A DNA stretch of 40,177 nucleotides from Fidelibacterota bacterium. Its GTDB lineage: Bacteria > Fidelibacterota > Marinisomatia > SCGC-AAA003-L08 > D37C17. A model generated the notes under the pieces. That model saw only the letters and a list, made by a program, of their open reading frames with translations, did not search any database and was not told the origin of the DNA. A program made the position numbers and the translations under genes. Position 1 is the stretch's first letter, and each line of letters opens with the position of its first letter. The stretch lies in contig PAHD01000013.1 in assembly GCA_002704685.1 (NCBI GenBank), positions 39,988 to 80,164 on the forward strand, written 5' to 3'. Shown here piece by piece: positions 1 to 8,320 of the stretch.

Positions 1-1863
1 AAATATTATTTTGAAAGAATATTCAATGAATATAGTCAAAATGAATATTACACAAAATCAATAATAATGTTATCAAAATTATCATTAAAAATGAATGATT
101 TCGAAAATTTTAATTATTTTTCTTCAAAAGTAAATGAAAATGAACTTAAAAAAGAAGAAAAAGTACTGTATTATTTAACATTAGTTGATTATTTTGATTA
201 TAAAGAAAATATTGAGAAGGTAATAAGTAATTCTTTATTAGCAATTGAATCAATAGATATAAAAACTCAGAAAATTCCTATTTATAATAGTTTGCTCATG
301 ATATCGGAAAAGAAAGATAATTATGAAGATGCTATTAGCTACATTAATGAGATTGAAAAGTGTCTAGATGATGAAAAAATTAAAGATGAATTACTTGATA
401 AATGGATTAATTATAATACTATATTAGAAAATTATGATTTAATTGAAAGTAAATTAAATGAATATGTTCAATCAGAGTTAAATGAAAAAAATAAACTATC
501 TATTTCCTTAAAGCTTATAAACAATTATTTTAAATCAAATAATTTATCAGAAGCAGATATTATGCTTAATGATTTATTAGAAAAACATAAAGATAACCGC
601 TCTTTAAAATCAGAGGTTAGTGAAATATATTATTTGTTGGGTAAAATAGAGCTTGAGCTATACAATGATTTTGAAAAATCAAAGTTTTTCTTTCAAGAAT
701 CTTTAGATATTTCTAGGTCTTCAGAGCACGGACAGAAGTCAAACGAAAAAATTAAAATTATTAATGAATTTTTAGATATTCAGGATTTGATTGAAAATTA
801 CAATGCAGATTCTTCCATTTCGAAAATTAAAGTTGACAACAACAAAAAAGATAATTTAAATATTCAAATGAATTTTGATTCTTTAAATTATTTATCTGCC
901 CAAATACTATTTTATGATTTGAATTTAAAAGATACTGGAAAACAAAGATTCGACTTTATAATTAATAATCATAGTGATCCAAATTATAAATATAAATCAA
1001 TGATGATATTAGATTCTTCAGCTGTTAATAATTTACTTATATCTGACGATATTAATATGGAAAATCAGCTTACAAAATTAGATACTTTAATAGATGAAGC
1101 TTGGTATTTACTATTAAAATCAAGAAAAAAATCAATTGATAAGTTTAAAACTATATATAAAAATTACAATGATGAGAAATCACTTTTTATAATTGGAACT
1201 ATATATGATCAATATGAAAATAATATCGATAGTACTGTATTTTATTTTGATAAATATTTAAATGAATATCCAAATGGTAATTTTAGTATTGATGTAAACG
1301 ATAGACTCCAAGAAATTAAGGATATGATCGACTATAATATTAGTTTTTTAAATCAAAGAATTCATTATAATAAAGCAATGAAATTTTTTAAAGATAATTA
1401 TGATTCTAGTATTTACTATTTTGATTTAGGTATGCAAGGACGTGATAGAGAAATTAAAAATATTAGTAAAAATTCTTTAGACATTCTAAAAGAATATCAT
1501 ACTAATGATAGTTTGAAAAATACAAATCACAGCAATGTAGATTCATTAAGAGTTAATATAGCTTCAATCCTCTATAAAAATTTGGGTCAGGATTCTTTAG
1601 CAGTATTAGTTTTTGAAGATATTATAAATAATAGTGAAAATATGATAAATATTAATAATTCTCTTGCTAGCATGTTCATAATTGATAGTAGTAGTAAATG
1701 GGACTCACTTTTATTTGAAAATATTCAAGATAGTAATTTATTTAAATTATTGATTGATAAGGCAAAAAAAAATAATAATTTTTTAATCAATAATAGTTTA
1801 GATAAAGATATTTTAGATATTGAGTTTTACAATAATAAATATAGATTATTTGATAAAGATTAA
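1..1863 (+). CDS. TPR-like repeat protein, 5' end outside the window
   Basis: The reading frame is open from base 1, before the first ATG at 67, and the residues encoded upstream (KYYFERIFNEYSQ...) look like the same helical repeat, so the gene starts left of the window. The visible part is about 620 residues, rich in Asn, Lys, Asp, Ser and Ile. It is made of helix-pair units of TPR character, such as segments with 'YYLLGKIELELYNDFEKSK' and 'LFIIGTIYDQYENNIDS', where bulky and small residues are spaced as in tetratricopeptide repeats. No catalytic motif is visible. Proteins of this kind in Gram-negative bacteria are often envelope or gliding-type scaffold proteins, but that is only a family-level guess. 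The export signal, if any, would lie outside the window. It is followed by 245 bases holding a small ORF and then pyrD. Confidence 0.75.
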   Translation, partial: KYYFERIFNEYSQNEYYTKSIIMLSKLSLKMNDFENFNYFSSKVNENELKKEEKVLYYLTLVDYFDYKENIEKVISNSLLAIESIDIKTQKIPIYNSLLMISEKKDNYEDAISYINEIEKCLDDEKIKDELLDKWINYNTILENYDLIESKLNEYVQSELNEKNKLSISLKLINNYFKSNNLSEADIMLNDLLEKHKDNRSLKSEVSEIYYLLGKIELELYNDFEKSKFFFQESLDISRSSEHGQKSNEKIKIINEFLDIQDLIENYNADSSISKIKVDNNKKDNLNIQMNFDSLNYLSAQILFYDLNLKDTGKQRFDFIINNHSDPNYKYKSMMILDSSAVNNLLISDDINMENQLTKLDTLIDEAWYLLLKSRKKSIDKFKTIYKNYNDEKSLFIIGTIYDQYENNIDSTVFYFDKYLNEYPNGNFSIDVNDRLQEIKDMIDYNISFLNQRIHYNKAMKFFKDNYDSSIYYFDLGMQGRDREIKNISKNSLDILKEYHTNDSLKNTNHSNVDSLRVNIASILYKNLGQDSLAVLVFEDIINNSENMININNSLASMFIIDSSSKWDSLLFENIQDSNLFKLLIDKAKKNNNFLINNSLDKDILDIEFYNNKYRLFDKD

Positions 1864-1958
1864 ATTTTTTAAAGAAATTAATTAATTTATTATTTTATAT
1901 TTTAGTACTTGTTTAAGGAGCAAATAAAGTTAGATCAAAGTTATATATATTATGGTCA

Positions 1959-2108
1959 ATGAGAAAATGGTCATTCAAATATGTTAATTGGAGATTAACC
2001 ACAGCTTATCCAGGAGGTTGGAAATATGCTCTCTTTCATCCTATCGAATTAGTAAGAGATATCTATAAATATTTATTATGGTGCCAAGAAATAGATAAAG
2101 ACTTATAG
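1959..2108 (+). CDS. 49-residue hypothetical protein coupled to pyrD
   Basis: A short ORF begins at ATG 1959 and ends in TAG directly against the pyrD ATG (TAG|ATG), a spacing typical of translational coupling. The peptide is basic and rich in Trp and Tyr (start MRKWSFKYVNWRL, then AYPGGWKYALFHP, ending in WCQEIDKDL). This composition is unlike random AT-rich DNA, which favours Lys, Asn and Ile, and that supports a real protein. There is no signal peptide and no membrane segment. I do not recognise the family. A good AAGGAG at 1915-1920 lies too far from the ATG (38 bases), and the frame is open back to 1917 without a standard start codon, so the true start may be upstream or non-canonical. 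Confidence 0.5.
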   Translation: MRKWSFKYVNWRLTTAYPGGWKYALFHPIELVRDIYKYLLWCQEIDKDL

Positions 2109-3020
2109 ATGCTTAAAGTAAAAATCAAAGATATTAAATTTAATTCTCCTATAATAGCAGCTAGTGGAACATATGGTTATGGTGATGAATTTGATAGTTT
2201 TGTTGATTTAAATAAAATTGGATGTATCATAACAAAATCTATCACATTAGAAGAGCGCAAAGGAAATGCAAGTCCAAGAATTCACGAATCTGGTTCTGGG
2301 ATGATCAATTCAATTGGTTTAGCCAATATGGGTGTTAAGAAATTTTGTAAATTAAAACTTGATAAGTTGAATAAAATCAAAACTAAATTTATTATTAGTA
2401 TTGCAGGTTCAAAAATCCAGGATTACATTGATGTTGTAAGTGAGATTGAAAAGTGTAACGGTTTTCATGTAGGATATGAAATTAATATATCGTGCCCAAA
2501 TGTTAAAAAGGGTGGCATGGAATTTGGGGTAAATAAAGAAATATCTGAAAAACTAACTTCAGAATTAAGAAAATTAACAAGCAAACTATTAATTATTAAG
2601 CTAAGCCCAAATGTTACAAACATAGAAGAAATAGGTCTATTTGTACAAAAAGGAGGTGCTGATGTGATAAGTGCTGTTAATACATTTTCTGGATTAGCAA
2701 TTGATTATAAAACAGGTAAAATGATGTTAAGTACTACATTCGGAGGTGTATCAGGACCGCCAATTAAGCCTTTGGCTTTAGCTAAAGTTCACAAATTATA
2801 TAACAATATAAAAATTCCTATTTTTGGTATGGGTGGCATTATTAATTACAAGGATATTATAGAATTTTTGAGAGTTGGTTCAAGTATGGTTCAAGTAGGA
2901 ACAATTAATTATAGAGATCCATCAAGCATTAATAGTTTGTATGATAATTTAAAACTATATTTAGATAAAAATAAGATTACTTCAGTTTCAAAATTAATTG
3001 GTGATTATAATGATAGCTAA
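2109..3020 (+). CDS. pyrD: Dihydroorotate dehydrogenase, class 1B-type catalytic subunit
   Basis: This enzyme oxidises dihydroorotate to orotate with FMN, the fourth step of pyrimidine synthesis, in the cytoplasm. The 303 residues match the usual class 1 length. Visible motifs are the N-terminal strand SPIIAASGTYGYG, the loop GMINSIGLANMGV (residues about 65-76), the class 1 catalytic cysteine in NISCPNV (Cys129), a Lys in IKLSPNV (Lys164) and the FMN phosphate region IFGMGGI. The GMIN.IGL form favours class 1B, which normally works with the iron-sulfur flavoprotein PyrK. No pyrK is found in this window, so it must be elsewhere or the partner differs. Its last 11 bases overlap the start of the rlpA-like gene. 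Confidence 0.93.
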   Translation: MLKVKIKDIKFNSPIIAASGTYGYGDEFDSFVDLNKIGCIITKSITLEERKGNASPRIHESGSGMINSIGLANMGVKKFCKLKLDKLNKIKTKFIISIAGSKIQDYIDVVSEIEKCNGFHVGYEINISCPNVKKGGMEFGVNKEISEKLTSELRKLTSKLLIIKLSPNVTNIEEIGLFVQKGGADVISAVNTFSGLAIDYKTGKMMLSTTFGGVSGPPIKPLALAKVHKLYNNIKIPIFGMGGIINYKDIIEFLRVGSSMVQVGTINYRDPSSINSLYDNLKLYLDKNKITSVSKLIGDYNDS

Positions 3021-3464
3021 AATTTCTATAATTTTATTATTATTTTTATCGTGTACTGTATCACCAAGATATGGTGTTCAATCAAATGACTCTACAAAAA
3101 AAACTAAGAAAAATATTAAATATTCAAAAAAAATAAAAAAAGTAGTGAATTAATAGGGGTATCATCTTGGTATGGTCCAAATTTTCATGGTAAACTAACA
3201 GCTAATGGGGAAGTATATGATATGTATGGAGTAACTGCTGCTCATAAAACTTTAACTTTAGGTACCGTAGTTAGAGTTACAAATCTTGATAATGGGAAAT
3301 CATTAATTTTAAGAATAAATGATAGGGGCCCATATGTTGATGGACGTATATTGGATTGTTCATTTGGTGCTGCAAAAAAATTAGGTTTTCATGAGCAAGG
3401 AACAGCTAATGTTGAAATTAAAATAATTGAGGAAGGAGATGGTGTTTATATGCACCATAACTAG
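3010..3464 (+). pseudogene. rlpA: RlpA-like double-psi beta-barrel lipoprotein, interrupted by a frameshift
   Basis: The product would be an envelope lipoprotein of the RlpA family (septal or peptidoglycan-acting, double-psi beta-barrel). ATG 3010 overlaps the pyrD stop and encodes a lipoprotein signal MIAKISIILLLFLSC, but this frame ends in TAA at 3151-3153. The domain continues in the -1 frame from about 3123: SSWYGPNFHGKLTANGE, then VTAAHKTLTLGTVVRVTN, NDRGPYVDGRI and AAKKLGFHEQGTA, all diagnostic for RlpA. The two parts meet in C-A8-T-A7-G. The zero frame there reads TCA AAA AAA ATA AAA AAA, so both runs form A AAA AAA heptamers. The gene may be decoded by -1 frameshifting or transcript slippage, may be a genuine mutant, or may carry a homopolymer sequencing error. 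There is no SPOR domain. An internal start at ATG 3222 would lose half the domain and is unlikely. Confidence 0.8.
3125..3142 (+). other. A-rich slippage-prone tract inside rlpA
   Basis: C, eight A, T, seven A, G. It lies exactly where the lipoprotein-signal frame must be swapped for the RlpA-domain frame, and one extra A (or a -1 ribosome shift) restores a continuous protein. Both A runs sit in the zero frame as A AAA AAA, a known -1 slippery pattern. It is equally a hotspot for sequencing or replication error. No strong downstream stem-loop or upstream SD-like stimulator is evident. Confidence 0.55.
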
Positions 3465-3467
3465 TGT

Positions 3468-4283
3468 ATGGTAGATAATAAAAAACCTAGAACTTTAGTT
3501 AACTTAATTGGTGCACCTTTGCTTTTAAGTATTATTTATTTAGGAGGACCATTATTTACACTGTTTATTTTTGTTGTAATCTTTATAAGCACTTATGAAT
3601 TTGATAATATGATTAAAATTAAATCATTCTCTTTAAATCTATATTTTTTCTTTTTCATTTATTTGATTTCTTTAATTAATCATCTATTTCAGATATTTTC
3701 TTATGAACAATATATTTATTTTATTTTATTTATATTTTTTTCAATTTCAATATCATGTTTAAACATAAAAAATAAATTGAAAAATTTTTATTATAGAATT
3801 TTAGCTTTTATTTGGATTGGCTTTTTATTCCAAGAAGCCATTTATTTAAGAAGTCTACCTGAAATTGGTTTTAAAATTGTCCTTTGTATGTTTCTATCTG
3901 TATGGGTAACTGATTCTTTTGCTTTTATTTTTGGATCTAAGTTTGGTAAATCTAAAATATTACCTTCTATTAGTCCAAAAAAAACATGGGTAGGTTTTTT
4001 AGCAGGATATATTGCTTGTTCATTATTTATTTACTGTTTATTTAGTTATAATTATTTTAATAACTCAGTATTTACATTTAATTTATTTGATATAATAGTT
4101 CTGGGATTTATATCAGGTATTCTTGGTCAGTGTGGTGATTTTTTTGAATCTTATTACAAAAGATTTTTTTCTGTAAAAGATTCAGGCACTCTTTTACAGG
4201 GCCATGGAGGATTCTTGGATAGATTTGATTCATTATTATTTGTTGTTCCATTATTCTCGTTTTATTTAAGAGTTATCTTATGA
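3468..4283 (+). CDS. cdsA: Phosphatidate cytidylyltransferase (CDP-diglyceride synthase)
   Basis: This inner-membrane enzyme makes CDP-diacylglycerol from phosphatidate and CTP, the branch point for phospholipid synthesis. The protein has 271 residues with about seven hydrophobic segments. It carries the family signature near the C-terminus: SYYKRFFSVKDSG followed by GHGGFLDRFDS, containing the conserved K-R, K-D, H-G-G and D-R-x-D residues. An upstream block has VTDSFAFIFGSKFGKSK and SPKKTWVG, also typical. It starts 3 bases after the rlpA stop, and its TGA overlaps the ATG of the GlmL-like gene by 4 bases, so it is probably co-transcribed with the cluster that follows. Confidence 0.93.
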   Translation: MVDNKKPRTLVNLIGAPLLLSIIYLGGPLFTLFIFVVIFISTYEFDNMIKIKSFSLNLYFFFFIYLISLINHLFQIFSYEQYIYFILFIFFSISISCLNIKNKLKNFYYRILAFIWIGFLFQEAIYLRSLPEIGFKIVLCMFLSVWVTDSFAFIFGSKFGKSKILPSISPKKTWVGFLAGYIACSLFIYCLFSYNYFNNSVFTFNLFDIIVLGFISGILGQCGDFFESYYKRFFSVKDSGTLLQGHGGFLDRFDSLLFVVPLFSFYLRVIL

Positions 4284-6064
4284 ATCAAAATTTAAAAAAT
4301 ATAAAAGTTATCTTGGCAACAGACTGTGGTTCTACAACAACCAAAGCTATTTTAATTGAATATATTAATAATGAATATAGATTAACTTTTCGTGGTGAAG
4401 CTCCTACTACTGTTGAAGCTCCTTTTGAAGATGTAACATGTGGTGTGATTAATGCTATTATTGAGCTTGAGGAATTATCTGGGAGAAAAATTTTAGATAA
4501 TGATAAGATTATTTCACCTCAATCAAATAATAGAGGGGTAGACCTATATATATCTACAAGCTCTGCTGGAGGGGGCCTTCAAATGATGGTTGGAGGTGTT
4601 GTTAAAAATATGACTGGAGAAAGCGCACAAAGAGCTGCTTTGGGTGCAGGTTCAATAGTTATGGATATCATAGCATCTAATGATGGTAGAAAATATCATG
4701 AGAGAGTACAAAAAATCAGACAATTACGTCCTGATATGATATTATTATCAGGAGGAGTTGATGGTGGTACCAAGTCTCATGTAGTTGAACTTGCTGAAAT
4801 CATTAAAACAGCGAATCCTAATCCTAGATTAGGTAATAATTTTAAAATTCCGATTATTTATGCCGGCAATAAAGATGCAGTTTCTGATATTGACAAAAGG
4901 TTAGGTGATATAACAGATTTAAAAATTGTTGATAACATAAGACCAACGCTTGATAGAGAAAATTTAAAACCAAGTAGAGATAAAATTCATGATTTATTTA
5001 TGGAACATGTTATGGCTCAGGCTCCAGGTTACAATAAGCTATTAACTTGGACAGATTATCCAATTATACCAACTCCTGGTGCTGTAGGAAAAATAATAAA
5101 AAAAATTGCTTATAATGAAAATATTTCTGTTGTTGGGGTAGATATTGGAGGTGCAACTACCGATGTCTTTTCAGTTTTTGATAAAAAATTTAATAGGACA
5201 GTAAGCGCAAATTATGGTATGAGTTATTCAATTTGTAATGTTCTTGCTGAAACGGGTATTGAAAATATATCAAGGTGGCTTTCTTCAGATCTAGAAGAAA
5301 AAGATTTAACCAATAGAATTGCTAATAAAATGATTAGACCTACTACTATTCCTCAAACTCTTGAAGAATTAATAATTGAACAATCAATTGCAAGAGAAGC
5401 TCTAAGATTATCTTTCGTTCAGCATAAAGAATTTGCAGTCTCATTAAAAGGTATTCAACAAGAAAGAACAATTTCAGATACTTTTGATCAAACAATGTCA
5501 GGTGAAACATTGGTTAATATGAATAAGTTGGATATGATTGTTGGTTCAGGAGGAGTTTTATCACATGCTCCAAGAAGAGAGCAAGCATATAGAATGTTAG
5601 TTGACGCTTTTTTACCTGAGGGTATAACTCAAATAGCTGTTGATTCAATTTTTATGATGCCTCAATTAGGTGTTTTATCTGAGATTCATGAGAAAGCAGC
5701 AGTTGAAGTTTTTAATAAAGATTGTTTAGTTAGATTGGGAACATGTATTTCTCCAACTCAAGTAGATGCTGATAATAAAGAAGTTATGGAATATTGCTTT
5801 GAATATGATAATAAAAAAATTGAAGGCATCCTTGAATTTGGTGAGATAAAAATGATTAAAATTGGTTTTGAATCAATTAAAACAAAATTAATTATGAAAA
5901 ATAATTCTAAAATTAATGGATTAGATGAATTTTCTGGTAATGTTTATGGAGGAGAAGTTGGTATTATGCTTGATGGAAGAGGTAGGCCTCTTGATTTTGA
6001 TTTATTTGGAAAAACATTTATTAATAATTGGTCAAAACAAACAAACGAGTACCCACTAAAATAA
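4280..6064 (+). CDS. GlmL/MutL-family ASKHA ATPase-like protein
   Basis: The 594-residue cytoplasmic protein belongs to the GlmL (MutL) family, best known from genes beside the B12-dependent glutamate mutase subunits. It has actin/Hsp70-type nucleotide-binding motifs: phosphate-1 loop ATDCGSTTTKA (residues 13-23), STSSAGGG (92-99), LLSGGVDGG (155-163), phosphate-2-like GVDIGGATTDV (286-296) and VGSGGVLSHAP near residue 425. No mutase (MutE/MutS) genes or B12-binding motif (DxHxxG) are present in the window. Instead the gene heads a tightly packed cluster of a KOW-like protein and five membrane proteins. It therefore probably serves another role here, perhaps as the ATPase of a membrane assembly; this is inference. 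It overlaps cdsA by 4 bases and the next gene by 1 base (TAATG). Confidence 0.85.
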   Translation: MNQNLKNIKVILATDCGSTTTKAILIEYINNEYRLTFRGEAPTTVEAPFEDVTCGVINAIIELEELSGRKILDNDKIISPQSNNRGVDLYISTSSAGGGLQMMVGGVVKNMTGESAQRAALGAGSIVMDIIASNDGRKYHERVQKIRQLRPDMILLSGGVDGGTKSHVVELAEIIKTANPNPRLGNNFKIPIIYAGNKDAVSDIDKRLGDITDLKIVDNIRPTLDRENLKPSRDKIHDLFMEHVMAQAPGYNKLLTWTDYPIIPTPGAVGKIIKKIAYNENISVVGVDIGGATTDVFSVFDKKFNRTVSANYGMSYSICNVLAETGIENISRWLSSDLEEKDLTNRIANKMIRPTTIPQTLEELIIEQSIAREALRLSFVQHKEFAVSLKGIQQERTISDTFDQTMSGETLVNMNKLDMIVGSGGVLSHAPRREQAYRMLVDAFLPEGITQIAVDSIFMMPQLGVLSEIHEKAAVEVFNKDCLVRLGTCISPTQVDADNKEVMEYCFEYDNKKIEGILEFGEIKMIKIGFESIKTKLIMKNNSKINGLDEFSGNVYGGEVGIMLDGRGRPLDFDLFGKTFINNWSKQTNEYPLK

Positions 6065-7176
6065 TGTCAAAGTCGTATACACCAGGATTAAAAATATTAG
6101 AAAATACTTTAATAAAAAAGAAACGTATTTTACCTCTTTCAGGAAAATTGCATGTTAAGAAAGATGATTTAGTTAAATCTGATCAGATAGTTGCTTCAGC
6201 AAATATTCCTGGTAACGTACAAATGTTAAATGTTTCCAATAAATTAAATATAGATCCAAATCAAATATTAGACTGTATGTTGTGTAAAGTAGATGAAGAA
6301 GTAAAAAAAGGTCAAATTATAGCTAAAACTAATGGGATATTTGGTTTTTTTAAATCAGAGTTAGAATCTCCAATGGATGGAGTTCTTATAAATATTTCGG
6401 ATGTAACTGGGCAGATTATAATATCTGAAAAACCTATTCCAATTGAAGTAGATGCTTATATTGATGGAAGAATTGTCGAAACTTATGAAAAAGAAGGTGT
6501 CTTAGTGTCGTCAAAGGGAGTACTTGTCCAAGGAATTATGGGAATTGGAGGAGAAAAAAAAGGTACTCTAAGTGTCTTAGATAAAACAGCAGATTTAGAT
6601 GGAATTGATATAAATAATGATGTTATTGCTGTAATTAATTCGCACTTAGACTTTGAAACATATAAAAAAATGAGCGATTTAGGATTAAAAGGTATAATAT
6701 GTGGTGGAATTGATTATGAATCTTTAACGAAAATTTTAGGTTATCCTCTGGGTGTAGCAATTACAGGTTCTGAAAATGTAACTACAGTTGTAGTAACAGA
6801 GGGTTTTGGAGATATAAATATGTCAGATCGAACATATAACCTATTTAAAAAATATGAAAATTCTTATTGTTCTATTAATGGTGCTACTCAAATAAGAGCT
6901 GGAGTTATGAGGCCAGAGGTTATTATTAGTACTATTGAATCAGAGCTAGATTCTAAAGATAATAATAATGATAATGAATCTTTAATAATGGTTGGCTCAA
7001 AAGTTAGAATTATTCGTGAACCATTTTTTGGTTTAACAGGCTCTGTGTCAAATCTTCCAAAAGACTTAGTCGAAATGAAAACAGAGACATTGGTTAGAGT
7101 GGCTGAGATTACCCTTGATGATGGAACTGAAAAAATTATCCCAAGAGCTAATTTAGAAGTTATTTTATCAGATTAA
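6064..7176 (+). CDS. Uncharacterised protein with barrel-sandwich-like segments and C-terminal KOW-like segment
   Basis: I place the start at ATG 6064, which overlaps the preceding TAA as TAATG. An in-frame ATG at 6028 lies within the GlmL-like gene and adds only 12 unconserved-looking residues. From 6064 the protein has 370 residues, with no signal peptide or membrane helix. The first half contains repeated segments of biotinyl/lipoyl or RnfC-like barrel-sandwich character (VKKDDLVKSDQIVASANIPG and later EEVKKGQIIAKT, SPMDGVLINISDVTGQII). The middle is rich in Gly, Ile and Val. The C-terminal 65 residues resemble a KOW or NusG-like barrel (VGSKVRIIREPFFGLTGSV ending in RANLEVIL). There is no MKM-type attachment lysine, so it is unlikely to carry biotin or lipoate. 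The function is unknown; its constant position beside the GlmL-like gene suggests a direct partner. Confidence 0.75.
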   Translation: MSKSYTPGLKILENTLIKKKRILPLSGKLHVKKDDLVKSDQIVASANIPGNVQMLNVSNKLNIDPNQILDCMLCKVDEEVKKGQIIAKTNGIFGFFKSELESPMDGVLINISDVTGQIIISEKPIPIEVDAYIDGRIVETYEKEGVLVSSKGVLVQGIMGIGGEKKGTLSVLDKTADLDGIDINNDVIAVINSHLDFETYKKMSDLGLKGIICGGIDYESLTKILGYPLGVAITGSENVTTVVVTEGFGDINMSDRTYNLFKKYENSYCSINGATQIRAGVMRPEVIISTIESELDSKDNNNDNESLIMVGSKVRIIREPFFGLTGSVSNLPKDLVEMKTETLVRVAEITLDDGTEKIIPRANLEVILSD

Positions 7177-7193
7177 TTGTATTAATTTATGGT

Positions 7194-7457
7194 ATGAGTG
7201 ATGCAAAAAAAATTATATCTGATTTAGCTAAAGATATAGTCCAAAGAGGTTTGTCAGTTCCAGCGATATTCTTTTTAGAAAGTTCAAAGTATGTTTCTTT
7301 TATTGGAAGTCAGTTTCTAGTATTTTTAGGCCCAATAGCTACATGTTTTATTAATAATAAAAAATTTTACAATTTTACATCTATTTTAGAAAAAAAATCT
7401 AATATTGAATTTTTGATTAGTGAAATTGAAAGAATAAATTTAATCACTAAATCATGA
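7194..7457 (+). CDS. Small membrane-associated protein of the GlmL-DUF6754 cluster
   Basis: An 87-residue protein with a charged N-terminal helix (SDAKKIISDLAKDIVQRGLS), one long hydrophobic stretch of about 30 residues (residues 22-52, with VPAIFFLESSKYVSFIGSQ and LVFLGPIATCF) and a charged C-terminal helix. The hydrophobic part could be one tilted or two short membrane helices. It sits 17 bases after the KOW-like gene and overlaps the next ATG by 4 bases (ATGA), so it is almost surely translated as part of the cluster. I do not recognise a named family. Its shape suits a small accessory subunit of a membrane complex. Confidence 0.7.
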   Translation: MSDAKKIISDLAKDIVQRGLSVPAIFFLESSKYVSFIGSQFLVFLGPIATCFINNKKFYNFTSILEKKSNIEFLISEIERINLITKS

Positions 7458-8320
7458 ATTATTATACTAAATATATTTTTTTACCTTTTCTAATCTTAAT
7501 CTTTTACTTTTTTATTCCATTTCCAATTTTTTTATCTGGCAATGAAACAACTTTTGTATGCGTGATTCTTTTATGTTTTGTTGTTGAATATTTTATAGAA
7601 AAAGCTAAAAAAGGTGATGATATATACATGCGACCAATTGCTGCAATTAAAGCTATGGAAGAAGCAGTTGGAAGAGCTACTGAAATGGGGAAACCAGTTC
7701 TTTATGTACCTGGTATTTCAAGTCTTGATCAAATTGATACAATCTCTGGATTAACTATACTTGGGCATGTTGCTGGAATGACAGCTGAATATGATGCACA
7801 TTTACATGTTCCAGTTTGTGTCCCGATTGTTATGGAAACTGCAAAAGAAGCATGTAAAGAATCTTATTTAAAAAAAGGAAGACCAGATTTATATAGAGAA
7901 GATATGGTTCATTATGTTACAGATGATCAGTTTGCATATGCTGCAGGTGTAAATGGTATTATGTTAAGAGATAAGCCAGCAGCTGTTTTTTTCCAAGGTA
8001 AGTTTTATGCTGAATCATTAATTTTGGCTGAGACCGGCAATTCTATTGGGGCAATTCAAATTGCAGGTACAGGTTCTTCATCGCAAATTCCATTTTTTGT
8101 TACTGCATGTGATTACACATTAATTGGAGAAGAGTTTTATGCAGCAAGTGCATATCTATCTGGTAGTCCAGAAATGCTTGGTAGTATAAAAGGTCAAGAT
8201 TATGTAAAAGTTGGGTGTATGATTTTTATTTTATTTGTATTTATATGTTCTGTTTTAAATGGTTATAGCATAATTAATTTTGATGTATCTTCATTATTTA
8301 GGATTAATATTTTAAGATGA
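7454..8320 (+). CDS. DUF6754-type membrane-anchored protein
   Basis: A 288-residue protein with two N-terminal membrane helices (about residues 6-26 and 31-48), a soluble core of about 200 residues and one C-terminal helix (about 252-275). The core has striking conserved-looking runs: RPIAAIKAMEEAVGRATEMG, KPVLYVPGISSLDQIDTISG, LGHVAGMTAEYDAHLHVPV, ADFFQG-like AAVFFQGKFYAESLILAE, GNSIGAIQIAGTGSSSQIPF and LSGSPEMLGSIKGQDY. I recall these as features of the domain of unknown function DUF6754, seen beside GlmL-like genes in other phyla; this is from memory, not a search. The Gly-rich loops suggest a ligand-binding Rossmann-like fold, but no catalytic residues can be assigned. It overlaps both neighbours by 4 bases. 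Confidence 0.75.
   Translation: MNYYTKYIFLPFLILIFYFFIPFPIFLSGNETTFVCVILLCFVVEYFIEKAKKGDDIYMRPIAAIKAMEEAVGRATEMGKPVLYVPGISSLDQIDTISGLTILGHVAGMTAEYDAHLHVPVCVPIVMETAKEACKESYLKKGRPDLYREDMVHYVTDDQFAYAAGVNGIMLRDKPAAVFFQGKFYAESLILAETGNSIGAIQIAGTGSSSQIPFFVTACDYTLIGEEFYAASAYLSGSPEMLGSIKGQDYVKVGCMIFILFVFICSVLNGYSIINFDVSSLFRINILR

Noticed and set aside
4280..6064. Calling this gene part of a functional B12-dependent glutamate mutase
   Set aside because: No MutE or MutS subunit and no B12-binding motif occurs in the window; only the GlmL-like partner is present.
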